A stretch of 5,541 nt of DNA. Source: Vibrio madracius. Its GTDB lineage: Bacteria; Pseudomonadota; Gammaproteobacteria; Enterobacterales; Vibrionaceae. Location: the NCBI GenBank assembly GCA_000695745.1, contig ASHK01001012.1, positions 4,720 through 10,260 of the forward strand, written 5' to 3'. Shown here in pieces: positions 1 to 5,364 of the stretch. The notes below the pieces were generated by a model that was not told the DNA's origin, did no database searches, and was given only the letters and a program-made list of their open reading frames with translations. The first letter of the stretch is position 1. Every line of letters starts with the position of its first letter. The translations under genes and the position numbers were made by a program.

Positions 1-96
1 TTTATGGATTGAATTAAGTCTAGAATTAGTCATTGCTGTCTATTTTTTTGCAGCGAGGTTGGTTTGCCAATCATCGTTGATGATAATCAAATTTAA
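1..96 (+). CDS. holB: Probable 3' end of holB, DNA polymerase III delta' subunit (partial, frameshifted as read)
   Basis: HolB is the delta' subunit of the DNA polymerase III clamp loader. Only a tail is visible. Frame 2 reads LWIELSLELVIAVYFF from the window edge. From position 55 frame 1 reads EVGLPIIVDDNQI and stops at TAA 94-96. Adding one T to the T7 run at 43-49 joins the two frames. The ending resembles the E. coli HolB tail as I remember it (a V-V-L-P-V-P type ending). The stop lies 11 bases before the ycfH start, which fits the conserved holB-ycfH order. The call rests mainly on synteny because about 30 residues are too few to prove family membership. Another short gene inserted before ycfH would be the alternative. 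Confidence 0.42.
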
Positions 97-107
97 GTTA
101 GAAAATT

Positions 108-874
108 ATGTTTGTAGATTCTCACTGTCATTTGGATAAACTTGACTACCAAGATGTCCATACCGGCATCCAGGACGTTATCCAAAAGGCCAAAGCGGCT
201 CATGTAGAGAAGCTGTTATCCGTCGGTGTTACGTTAGGCTCGTTTCCTAAAATGTTAGAGTTAATAGAGCCTCACTCTGAGGTTATGGCCTCCTGTGGCG
301 TACACCCTCTCGATGTTGAAAGCGAGTTTTCCCTAGAGCAATTTAAACACTATGCCTCGCATGAGCGAGTAGTCGCCATTGGTGAAACCGGACTGGACTA
401 CCACTATCAACCTGATACTGCCCAATTACAGAAAATTCGCTTTGAACAACAAGTGGACGTGGCAGTAGAACTGAATAAGCCTCTCATTATCCATACAAGA
501 AACGCGCGCGAAGACACGTTAGCGATACTTAAAAATGGCTCAGCAGAACAGTGTGGGGGTGTCATACATTGTTTTACCGAGGATCTACCGTTTGCACAGG
601 CGGCAATGGAGCTTGGTTTTTATATCTCAATCTCCGGGATTGTGACATTTAGACAGGCGAAAGAGTTGAAAGAGGTTGTCAAACAATTGCCTTTAGAACG
701 TCTGCTTATTGAAACAGATTCCCCTTATCTTGCGCCTGTTCCTCATCGTGGCAAAGAAAATCAGCCTGCCTATGTGGTCGAAGTAGCGGCATATATTGCT
801 CAGCTAAAAGGGTTTCATTGAAAGAGGTTGCTGAAAAAACGACCCAAAACTACCACGATCTATTTTTGCGATGA
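108..874 (+). CDS. ycfH: YcfH, TatD-family metal-dependent hydrolase (frameshifted near the C terminus as read)
   Basis: This is a cytoplasmic TIM-barrel hydrolase of the TatD family, whose characterised members are metal-dependent nucleases; the substrate of YcfH itself is uncertain. The full metal-ligand set is present: His6 and His8 in SHCHLD, Glu93 in IGETGLD, His129 in IIHTR, His154 in GVIHCF and Asp204 in ETDSPYL. As read, the frame ends early at TGA 819-821 after 237 residues, with sequence QLKGFH. One extra G in the GGG run at 810-812 lets the reading continue as VSLKEVAEKTTQNYHDLFLR to TGA 872-874. That restores 255 residues and the usual family ending. The start follows the probable holB stop by 11 bases and has only a weak ribosome-binding site, so coupling to holB translation is likely. 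A hairpin terminator follows. Family is certain; whether the frameshift is biological is doubtful. Confidence 0.92.
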
Positions 875-901
875 AAAATAAGTTACTCGTGGAAGTTGAC
901 T

Positions 902-930
902 AAAAAAGGCGCATATTGCGTCTTTTTTGT
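902..930 (+). terminator. Rho-independent terminator after ycfH
   Basis: An A6-GGCGCA arm (902-913) pairs with TGCGTC-T6 (917-928) across a three-base loop. One G-U wobble is the only irregularity. The hairpin ends in six T residues and lies 27 bases after the restored ycfH stop. It should end the tmk-holB-ycfH transcript and separate it from ptsG. Confidence 0.75.
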
Positions 931-1041
931 TTCGTGACTTTGAAAACGTCAAAAAAAGTCAATGTTCACCAAATGTGTTGAGAAAAAAGTCGTGTTTCAG
1001 CACAAACTGTAATTATGTTACGTAAAATAACTTAAGAGCGT

Positions 1042-1062
1042 ATTTTATTCATTGCGTAAAAT
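1042..1062. promoter_or_regulatory. Candidate Mlc/NagC-type (ROK family) operator upstream of ptsG
   Basis: A perfect 6-base inverted repeat, ATTTTA-N9-TAAAAT, lies about 270 bases before the ptsG start. Mlc and NagC, the ROK-family repressors of PTS genes, bind AT-rich inverted repeats of similar layout, and Mlc represses ptsG in E. coli. A second, imperfect repeat with the same 9-base spacer, ACGTAATT-N9-AATTTCGT, lies at 1150-1174. AT-rich DNA makes such repeats easily by chance, so this is only a candidate. Confidence 0.25.
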
Positions 1063-1139
1063 TAATTGAGATTAATATTATTATCTTTTAAAACAATAAC
1101 TTAGTAAAAATGCAAAGCATTGCATTCTGGCAGTTTCAC

Positions 1140-1155
1140 TGTGATCTAAACGTAA
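1140..1155 (+). promoter_or_regulatory. Possible weak CRP-cAMP site upstream of ptsG
   Basis: TGTGA at 1140-1144 matches one conserved CRP half-site exactly. The second half, CGTAA at 1151-1155 after six bases, matches TCACA poorly. CRP activation of ptsG is established in E. coli, which makes the site reasonable, but the sequence alone is weak evidence. Confidence 0.22.
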
Positions 1156-1201
1156 TTTTGAAACTAAATTTCGTAAGTGTGTAGAAACCATGAGGGGCAT
1201 C

Positions 1202-1230
1202 AATATATATTTAGAGGCAGAAAATATAAT
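1202..1230 (+). promoter_or_regulatory. Candidate ptsG promoter with consensus -10 box
   Basis: TATAAT at 1225-1230 is a perfect -10 hexamer. No recognisable -35 box lies 16-18 bases upstream, as would be normal for an activator-dependent promoter. Transcription would start near 1237, giving a leader of about 90 bases that begins just ahead of the hairpin at 1254-1298. An alternative is TTGAAA (1158-1163) with TGTAGA (1180-1185), which has a better -35 and a poorer -10. Confidence 0.25.
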
Positions 1231-1253
1231 TCAATTCGTGGTTACATTTTCTA

Positions 1254-1298
1254 TGGGTGCTAACATTTAAGGCTACGGGGGTGTGCCGTTAGAGCCCA
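1254..1298 (+). promoter_or_regulatory. Structured ptsG mRNA leader hairpin
   Basis: TGGGTGCTAAC (1254-1264) pairs with GTTAGAGCCCA (1288-1298): nine Watson-Crick pairs, one U-G wobble and one G-A mismatch. Inside it, after a six-base bulge, GGCUAC (1271-1276) pairs with GUG-U-GCC (1281-1287) around a GGGG loop. No T run follows, so it is not a terminator. It ends 18 bases before the ribosome-binding site. It may shape mRNA stability, ribosome access or small-RNA binding; the role is inferred. Confidence 0.5.
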
Positions 1299-1316
1299 TA
1301 AACTAATAATCTTATC

Positions 1317-1321
1317 AGGAG
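1317..1321 (+). promoter_or_regulatory. ptsG ribosome-binding site that fixes the start at 1329
   Basis: AGGAG lies seven bases before ATG 1329-1331, and that ATG opens the conserved [10 protein letters not shown] start of glucose EIICB. By contrast, ATG 1373, the first start of the long open frame as read, has no ribosome-binding site. The surrounding TCAGGAGCA also matches the part of E. coli ptsG mRNA paired by the small RNA SgrS, as far as I remember that sequence. Confidence 0.8.
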
Positions 1322-1328
1322 CATAAAC

Positions 1329-2759
1329 ATGTTTAAGAACCTTTTTGCTAACCTGCAATTGGTAAGTCTCTGATGCTACCAGTATCAGTACTACCAGTTG
1401 CGGGTATTCTACTTGGGGTAGGTGCTGCCAACCTAAGCTTCATTCCAGATGTTGTTTCTAACCTAATGGAACAAGCTGGTGGCTCAGTATTCGGCCAAAT
1501 GGCTCTTCTATTCGCTGTAGGTGTTGCACTAGGCTTCACTAACAATGACGGTGTTGCAGGTCTTGCAGCGATCGTTGGTTACGGCATCATGACTGCTACG
1601 TTAAGCGTTATGGCTGACGTAATGGGCGTTGATAAAATCGATACAGGTGTACTAGGTGGTATCCTTGTCGGTGGTGTTGCGGCATGGGCATTCAACCGTT
1701 TCTTCAAAATTCAGCTTCCAGAATACTTAGGTTTCTTTGCTGGTAAGCGTGCTGTGCCAATTATTACTGGCTTTACAGCTATCGCTTTGGGTATTGTACT
1801 ATCGATTGTATGGCCTCCAATTGGCTCTGCTATCGGCGCATTCTCTCACTGGGCGGCTGAGCAAAACCCTGAATTAGCATTCGGTATTTACGGTGTTATC
1901 GAGCGTACTCTTATCCCATTCGGTCTTCACCACGTTTGGAACGTACCATTCTTCTTCGAAGCAGGTACTTGTGTAAACGCAGCTGGCGAAACTCAAAACG
2001 GCGTACTAACTTGTTACCTAGTTGCTGACGACGTATCTCGTGCTGCTGGTAATGGCTTCGGTCAGCTAGCGGGTGGTTACATGTTCAAGATGTTCGGTCT
2101 ACCAGCTGCTGCAATCGCTATTGCACACTGTGCTAAACCAGAGAACCGCGCGAAAGTTATGGGTATCATGGCTTCTGCAGCACTAACATCGTTCCTAACA
2201 GGTATTACTGAGCCAATCGAATTCTCATTCCTATTCGTTGCTCCAGTACTATATGCAATCCACGCTCTACTAGCTGGCTCTGCATACGTTGTTGCTAACA
2301 CTCTAGGCTTTGTACACGGTACTTCATTCTCACACGGTCTAATCGACTTCCTAGTACTTTCTGGCCACGCTCAGAAGATGGGTCTGATGATTGGTGTTGG
2401 TCTAGTATACGCGGCAATCTACTACATCGTATTCCGCACAGTAATTACTGCAATGGATCTTAAGACTCCAGGTCGTGAAGACGAGTCAGAAGATGCAAGC
2501 GCTGCTGTAACTGGTAACGAAATGGCTGGTGAACTTGTTGCGGCATTCGGCGGCAAAGCTAACATCACAGGTCTAGATGCATGTATTACACGTCTACGTG
2601 TTGCAGTAGCAGACACTGAACTTGTTGACCAAGACAAGCTTAAGCAACTTGGTGCTGCAGGTGTAGTGGTAGTATCTGGTGGCGTTCAAGCTATCTTCGG
2701 TACTAAATACTGACAACCTAAAAACTGACATGGACGAGTGGATTCGTAACCACAGCTAA
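1329..2759 (+). CDS. ptsG: PtsG, glucose-specific PTS enzyme IICB (two frameshifts as read)
   Basis: This inner-membrane permease imports glucose and phosphorylates it to glucose-6-phosphate with phosphate passed from EIIA-Glc. The EIIC membrane part carries the signature [10 protein letters not shown] (residue 277 on, counted from ATG 1373) and [11 protein letters not shown]. The conserved linker LKTPGRED begins at 363. The EIIB domain has its phosphorylated Cys404 in [10 protein letters not shown]. Two breaks are visible. The first ten codons from ATG 1329 ([10 protein letters not shown]) shift frame after 1358, where QKVGKS should follow; four bases, or one, are missing. Near the end an extra A at 2709 turns GTKSDN into GTKY and a stop at 2711-2713. 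Beyond it, [16 protein letters not shown] runs to TAA 2757-2759. Repair gives 477 residues, the same as E. coli PtsG. Strong codon bias suggests high expression. A terminator follows directly. Confidence 0.95.
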
Positions 2760-2781
2760 TCAATTTGTTCATGAATATTTT

Positions 2782-2812
2782 AAAAGGGAAGCATTTGCTT
2801 CCCTTTTTTTTT
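2782..2812 (+). terminator. Strong rho-independent terminator after ptsG
   Basis: A perfect 11-base stem (AAAAGGGAAGC at 2782-2792 with GCTTCCCTTTT at 2797-2807), a four-base ATTT loop and nine T residues (2804-2812). It starts 22 bases after the restored ptsG stop, so ptsG is probably transcribed alone. Confidence 0.93.
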
Positions 2813-2967
2813 GATCTGGTGAGGTCGAAACTCTTGCCTGTACTTGCCTTTTCATGACATTTTGACACACCGTCTCTCTAGAATGCCGTTATTCCAATTT
2901 ACATGTCGGACGAATAAAAGCTCTCAATGGAACAGAAGAGCAGGCATGAACAATCAGAGAGCAAACT

Positions 2968-3506
2968 ATGAATATTAAATTTCCTGTGGTAGTGGCGTTA
3001 ACGATAACGGCAATTTCATCATTTTCCGTCTTAGCCAATAATGCTAGTGGCGAAGAACAATGGCAAGTTGTAGAAGAAGGTCAAGCAACCTCGTCTTCGG
3101 CAAGTAAGCCGACAAGTCAGCAAAACTCAAGCCAATCTAGTCGCTCCTCTGGCAGTCGTTCGAGTAATTCAGGGTTTAAAGTCGGAATGGGATTAGACCA
3201 AGGCCTAAGCATCGTTGGCCAAATTAATAACAGGATCAATTTTGCTGTAGGGAATGATGGTGTGGCTGCTGACTACATTTTCAGTCGTGGGCAGTTTGGT
3301 GGAGATGTGCCATTCAGTTGGTTTGCTGGTGTAGGCGGTCAAATTCAACGCTCAGACAAATTTGGTCCTCGTGTTGCCCTAGGGTTGAGTTGCCATTTGC
3401 GCGCAGCTGGGATGCCTATGCTCAACTTACACCGAATCTGATGTTTGATAATAGTGATTTAAAGCTAGGCATTGGTGCTGGTATTGGTGTCAGATATAGC
3501 TTCTAA
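2968..3506 (+). CDS. Small exported protein with Ser/Gln-rich linker and probable outer-membrane beta-barrel domain (frameshifted as read)
   Basis: I do not recognise a named gene. Residues 1-23 form a signal peptide with likely cleavage after SVLA. A hydrophilic Ser/Gln/Arg-rich linker spans about 41-68. From 69 on, the sequence alternates in the way of beta-strands (FKVGMGLDQGLSIVGQ, NFAVGNDGVAADYIF, FSWFAGVGGQIQ) and ends in VRYSF. A terminal Phe is the classic outer-membrane barrel signal. As read, the frame leaves the family pattern after His143 and stops at 3439-3441. One extra T in the TTT run at 3396-3398 restores HFARSWDAYAQLTPNLMFD and continues to TAA 3504-3506, giving 179 residues. 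The ribosome-binding site is weak (GAGAG region at 2956-2961). It stands alone between two terminators. The domain is short for a full barrel, so oligomerisation or a YadA-like or lipid-associated fold remains possible. Confidence 0.7.
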
Positions 3507-3515
3507 GTAGAGATG

Positions 3516-3547
3516 AAAAAACGCAAGCATATATCGGCTTGCGTTTT
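3516..3547. terminator. Bidirectional terminator between convergent genes
   Basis: An 11-base perfect stem, AAAACGCAAGC (3518-3528) with GCTTGCGTTTT (3537-3547), encloses an eight-base loop. The T run on the right ends the + strand barrel gene, and the A run at 3516-3521 supplies the U tract for the minus-strand transporter/metS transcript. Confidence 0.9.
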
Positions 3548-3570
3548 CTAGTAAAGACTCGTGCCTAGAT

Positions 3571-3663
3571 TTATTTATCCATCGCTTTTTTGATACAGTA
3601 GGAGGCTCCTCCCCAAGTAATGCCAATTCCTATTGCCATCATAATAAGTGCTCCGATAGTCAT
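3571..3663 (-). CDS. metS: MetS-type small subunit of an NSS amino-acid transporter (30 aa)
   Basis: This 30-residue single-span membrane protein reads MTIGALIMMAIGIGIT then WGGASYCIKKAMDK. The hydrophobic helix followed by I-T-W-G-G-A-x-x-C-I and a short basic tail matches the family of small subunits that accompany MetP-type sodium-dependent transporters. In Corynebacterium glutamicum MetS is required with MetP for methionine and alanine uptake. The start is fixed by a consensus AGGAGG (3670-3675, minus strand) six bases ahead of the ATG. That ribosome-binding site lies inside the last codons of the restored transporter gene, whose stop is one base before this start, so the two are translationally coupled. 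It is the only gene in the window with no visible frame problem. A bidirectional terminator follows. Family assignment is from motif and context. Confidence 0.82.
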   Translation of the reverse strand: MTIGALIMMAIGIGITWGGASYCIKKAMDK

Positions 3664-3664
3664 A

Positions 3665-5133
3665 TTACGCCTCCTTTTTACTGGTAAGGTTGAGAACAAT
3701 TCCGATCACGACGAGTAAACCCATCAATCCCCAACCTAAAATCATGATGTCTGAATGGCGTAACCACCATAGCCCTCGGTTAAGAGTGCTTTAAATTTTG
3801 TTGCGACAATGACGATCAATATAAGTGGAGTAATAAATCGCAAGCAAACGTCAAACCAAGTACCGATAGTAAAATCGGAGATTTGGTTCACATACTCACG
3901 TACATCGGCAATTTTAAGCAACCATGCCATCAAGATGATCTCTACGAGACAACCGACAATGATCCCTACGTTATTCGCGAAGTGATCGACAAGATCCAGC
4001 AACAGTAAGCCGCCGTTAGTTGCAAAGGCCATTGAGATGACGAAACCTGTGCCACAGATAATGGTAGCGGCTTTGTTTCTACGCCATTTGAGCTTATCGA
4101 TCACAGCAGAAGTTACGGCTTCCATAATAGAGATATGTGAGCTTAGACCTGCAATCACCAATGCGAAGAAGAAAAGGGGCCCTAAAATATAAGGGGCGGG
4201 TAGCAAGTTTATCGCGGCAGGCAATGTTACAAAAGCCAATCCAACACCGGCACTCACAACCTCAGTCAACGGTTTACCTTGTTCTTGAGCCATGTAGCCT
4301 AGAACAGAGAAAATCATAATACCGGCTAAAATTGAAAAGCCACAGTTAATGAGCACAGTCATGAAAGCATTATTGGTGATATCAGATTTTTCTGGTAGAT
4401 AGCTAGAGTAGGCTAACATGATGGCAAAGCCGATACTCAAGGTGAAGAAAATCTGGCCGTATGCGGCAGCCCATACTTTAACATCCCATATTTTGCTAAA
4501 ATCTGGTTCGAACATGTAGTTAACGCCGTCAAGCGCACCAGGTAGGAAAATCGTGCGACCAATTAAAAGTAGCACCATGATAAAGAGAATCGGCATCATA
4601 ATTTTTGCCGCGCGCTCGATACCCGATTTTACCCCACCAGCAATGGCTGCGTAGGTCATCGCCCAGGCAATAAACATGGCCGCTGCGATTTTCCATTGAA
4701 TGTCACCTAGGTTTGTCGGCGAGTTGTCACCTAGTTGCAAGTATTCTGAGAAGAAGAAAGCGTTAGTGTCGGCCCCCCAACTTTGCGTAAAAGACATACC
4801 AAAGTAAGAAATTGCCCAGCCAATAACAGCGACATAATACACGGCAATCGTTGCGGCTACGCCCACTTGAAACCATCCTAACCATTCAAATTTCGGATTG
4901 ATCCTAGCTAACGTTACTGGCGCAGACCCTCGATACTTCTGACCCATACTGAACTCTAAGATCATGAAAGGGATACCAGCGGTTATCATGGCAAACAGAT
5001 AAGGAATAAAGAAAGCTCCTCCGCCATTTTCATAAGCCATGTAAGGGAAACGCCAAATATTGCCAAGCCCAATTGCGGACCCCACCGCTGCAAGCACGAA
5101 TCCTGCACGAGATCCCCACTGTTCACGCTTCAT
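3665..5133 (-). CDS. NSS-family sodium-dependent amino-acid transporter, MetP-like (frameshifted before the last membrane helix as read)
   Basis: This inner-membrane neurotransmitter:sodium symporter homologue moves an amino acid with sodium. The TM1 signature GSAIGLGNIWRFP (18-30), the following NGGGAFFIPY (36-45) and the TM6 unwound region FTLSIGFAIMLAYSSY (230-245) are intact; these bind substrate and sodium in LeuT-type proteins. As read, the protein stops after GYGGYAIQTS at residue 463 (TGA 3742-3744). One missing base between about 3745 and 3765, probably a G in the GG at 3757-3758, would continue the reading as HSDIMILGWGLMGLLVV and on to TAA 3665-3667. This gives about 489 residues and restores TM12 with a basic tail. 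The start has AGGAG (5140-5144) six bases upstream. The adjoining metS suggests methionine/alanine or another neutral amino acid as substrate, but specificity cannot be read from sequence. Confidence 0.93.
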
Positions 5134-5169
5134 AATTCACTCCTTTTAGTAGAACGTCCATATGGTGTA

Positions 5170-5364
5170 TTCAGATTTAAAGCAAAATATTATTCTGATG
5201 TGAAAATTACTGGGTTATTAGGAATACCTAAACCATATATTTCTCAAAATCAGATTGTTTGTGATTTTTAATTCTGTCGCTGTTGTGCGTATCTAGTGTT
5301 TTAGTCTGATTTTAAAGTTTGTTTTTGTTGTTATTTGAAATATTACGCTTTTGTGGAAATCAGA
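5170..5364. repeat. Spaced, alternating copies of ATCAGA/TCTGAT upstream of the NSS transporter
   Basis: Four exact copies of a hexamer alternate in orientation: TCTGAT 5194-5199, ATCAGA 5249-5254, TCTGAT 5305-5310 and ATCAGA 5359-5364. Their centres are 55, 56 and 54 bases apart. A near copy, TTCAGA, is at 5170-5175 on the -10 side. Two of the + oriented copies extend to AAATCAGATT. The layout looks like a multi-site binding array for a dimeric or DNA-wrapping regulator such as an Lrp-type protein. The protein is not identified, and chance in AT-rich DNA is not excluded. Confidence 0.35.
5176..5204 (-). promoter_or_regulatory. Candidate promoter of the NSS transporter-metS operon
   Basis: On the minus strand TTCACA (5199-5204) is a five-of-six -35 box. 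It lies 17 bases from TTTAAA (5176-5181), a four-of-six -10 box. Transcription would start near 5169 and leave a leader of about 36 bases before ATG 5133. Copies of the TCAGAT-like motif overlap or touch both boxes, which suggests regulation of this promoter. Confidence 0.4.

Larger units (their letters stand above)
875..1328 (+). other. 454-base intergenic and leader region upstream of ptsG
   Basis: No gene of normal size lies here. The region is AT-rich and holds, in order, the ycfH terminator (902-930), two or three imperfect palindromes that could be operators (1042-1062, 1109-1126, 1150-1174), a TGTGA half-site (1140-1144) of the kind CRP binds, a TATAAT hexamer (1225-1230), a stable leader hairpin (1254-1298) and the ptsG ribosome-binding site (1317-1321). 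A 26-codon open frame (1190-1270) is also present without a good ribosome-binding site. The size and content fit the heavily regulated ptsG promoter known in enteric bacteria. Confidence 0.6.

Noticed and set aside
935..961. TGACTT/AAGTCA inverted repeat after the ycfH terminator
   Set aside because: Only six pairs around a 15-base AT-rich loop; no supporting context for an operator or RNA structure.
1348..1545. Minus-strand open frame opposite the start of ptsG
   Set aside because: It lies wholly opposite conserved EIIC coding sequence, has low-complexity Pro/Thr/Ala composition typical of antisense reading, and has no ribosome-binding site.
2077..2637. Two minus-strand open frames opposite the second half of ptsG
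   Set aside because: Both are mirror images of a strongly codon-biased gene and show no domain, start signal or independent support.
2686..2868. Minus-strand open frame across the ptsG end and terminator
   Set aside because: It reads through a perfect rho-independent terminator hairpin and has no family resemblance.
2927..2971. A 14-codon frame whose TGA overlaps the barrel-gene ATG (ATGA)
   Set aside because: The overlap suggests translational coupling, but there is no ribosome-binding site before ATG 2927 and such short frames are common by chance.
806..3762. Programmed ribosomal frameshifting as the cause of the broken frames
   Set aside because: The sites lack consistent slippery heptamers and downstream structures, they need different shifts (ptsG even needs two), and none of these families is known to use recoding.
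4137..4319. Plus-strand open frame inside the transporter gene
   Set aside because: It is antisense to conserved membrane helices of the NSS protein and has no plausible start signal.
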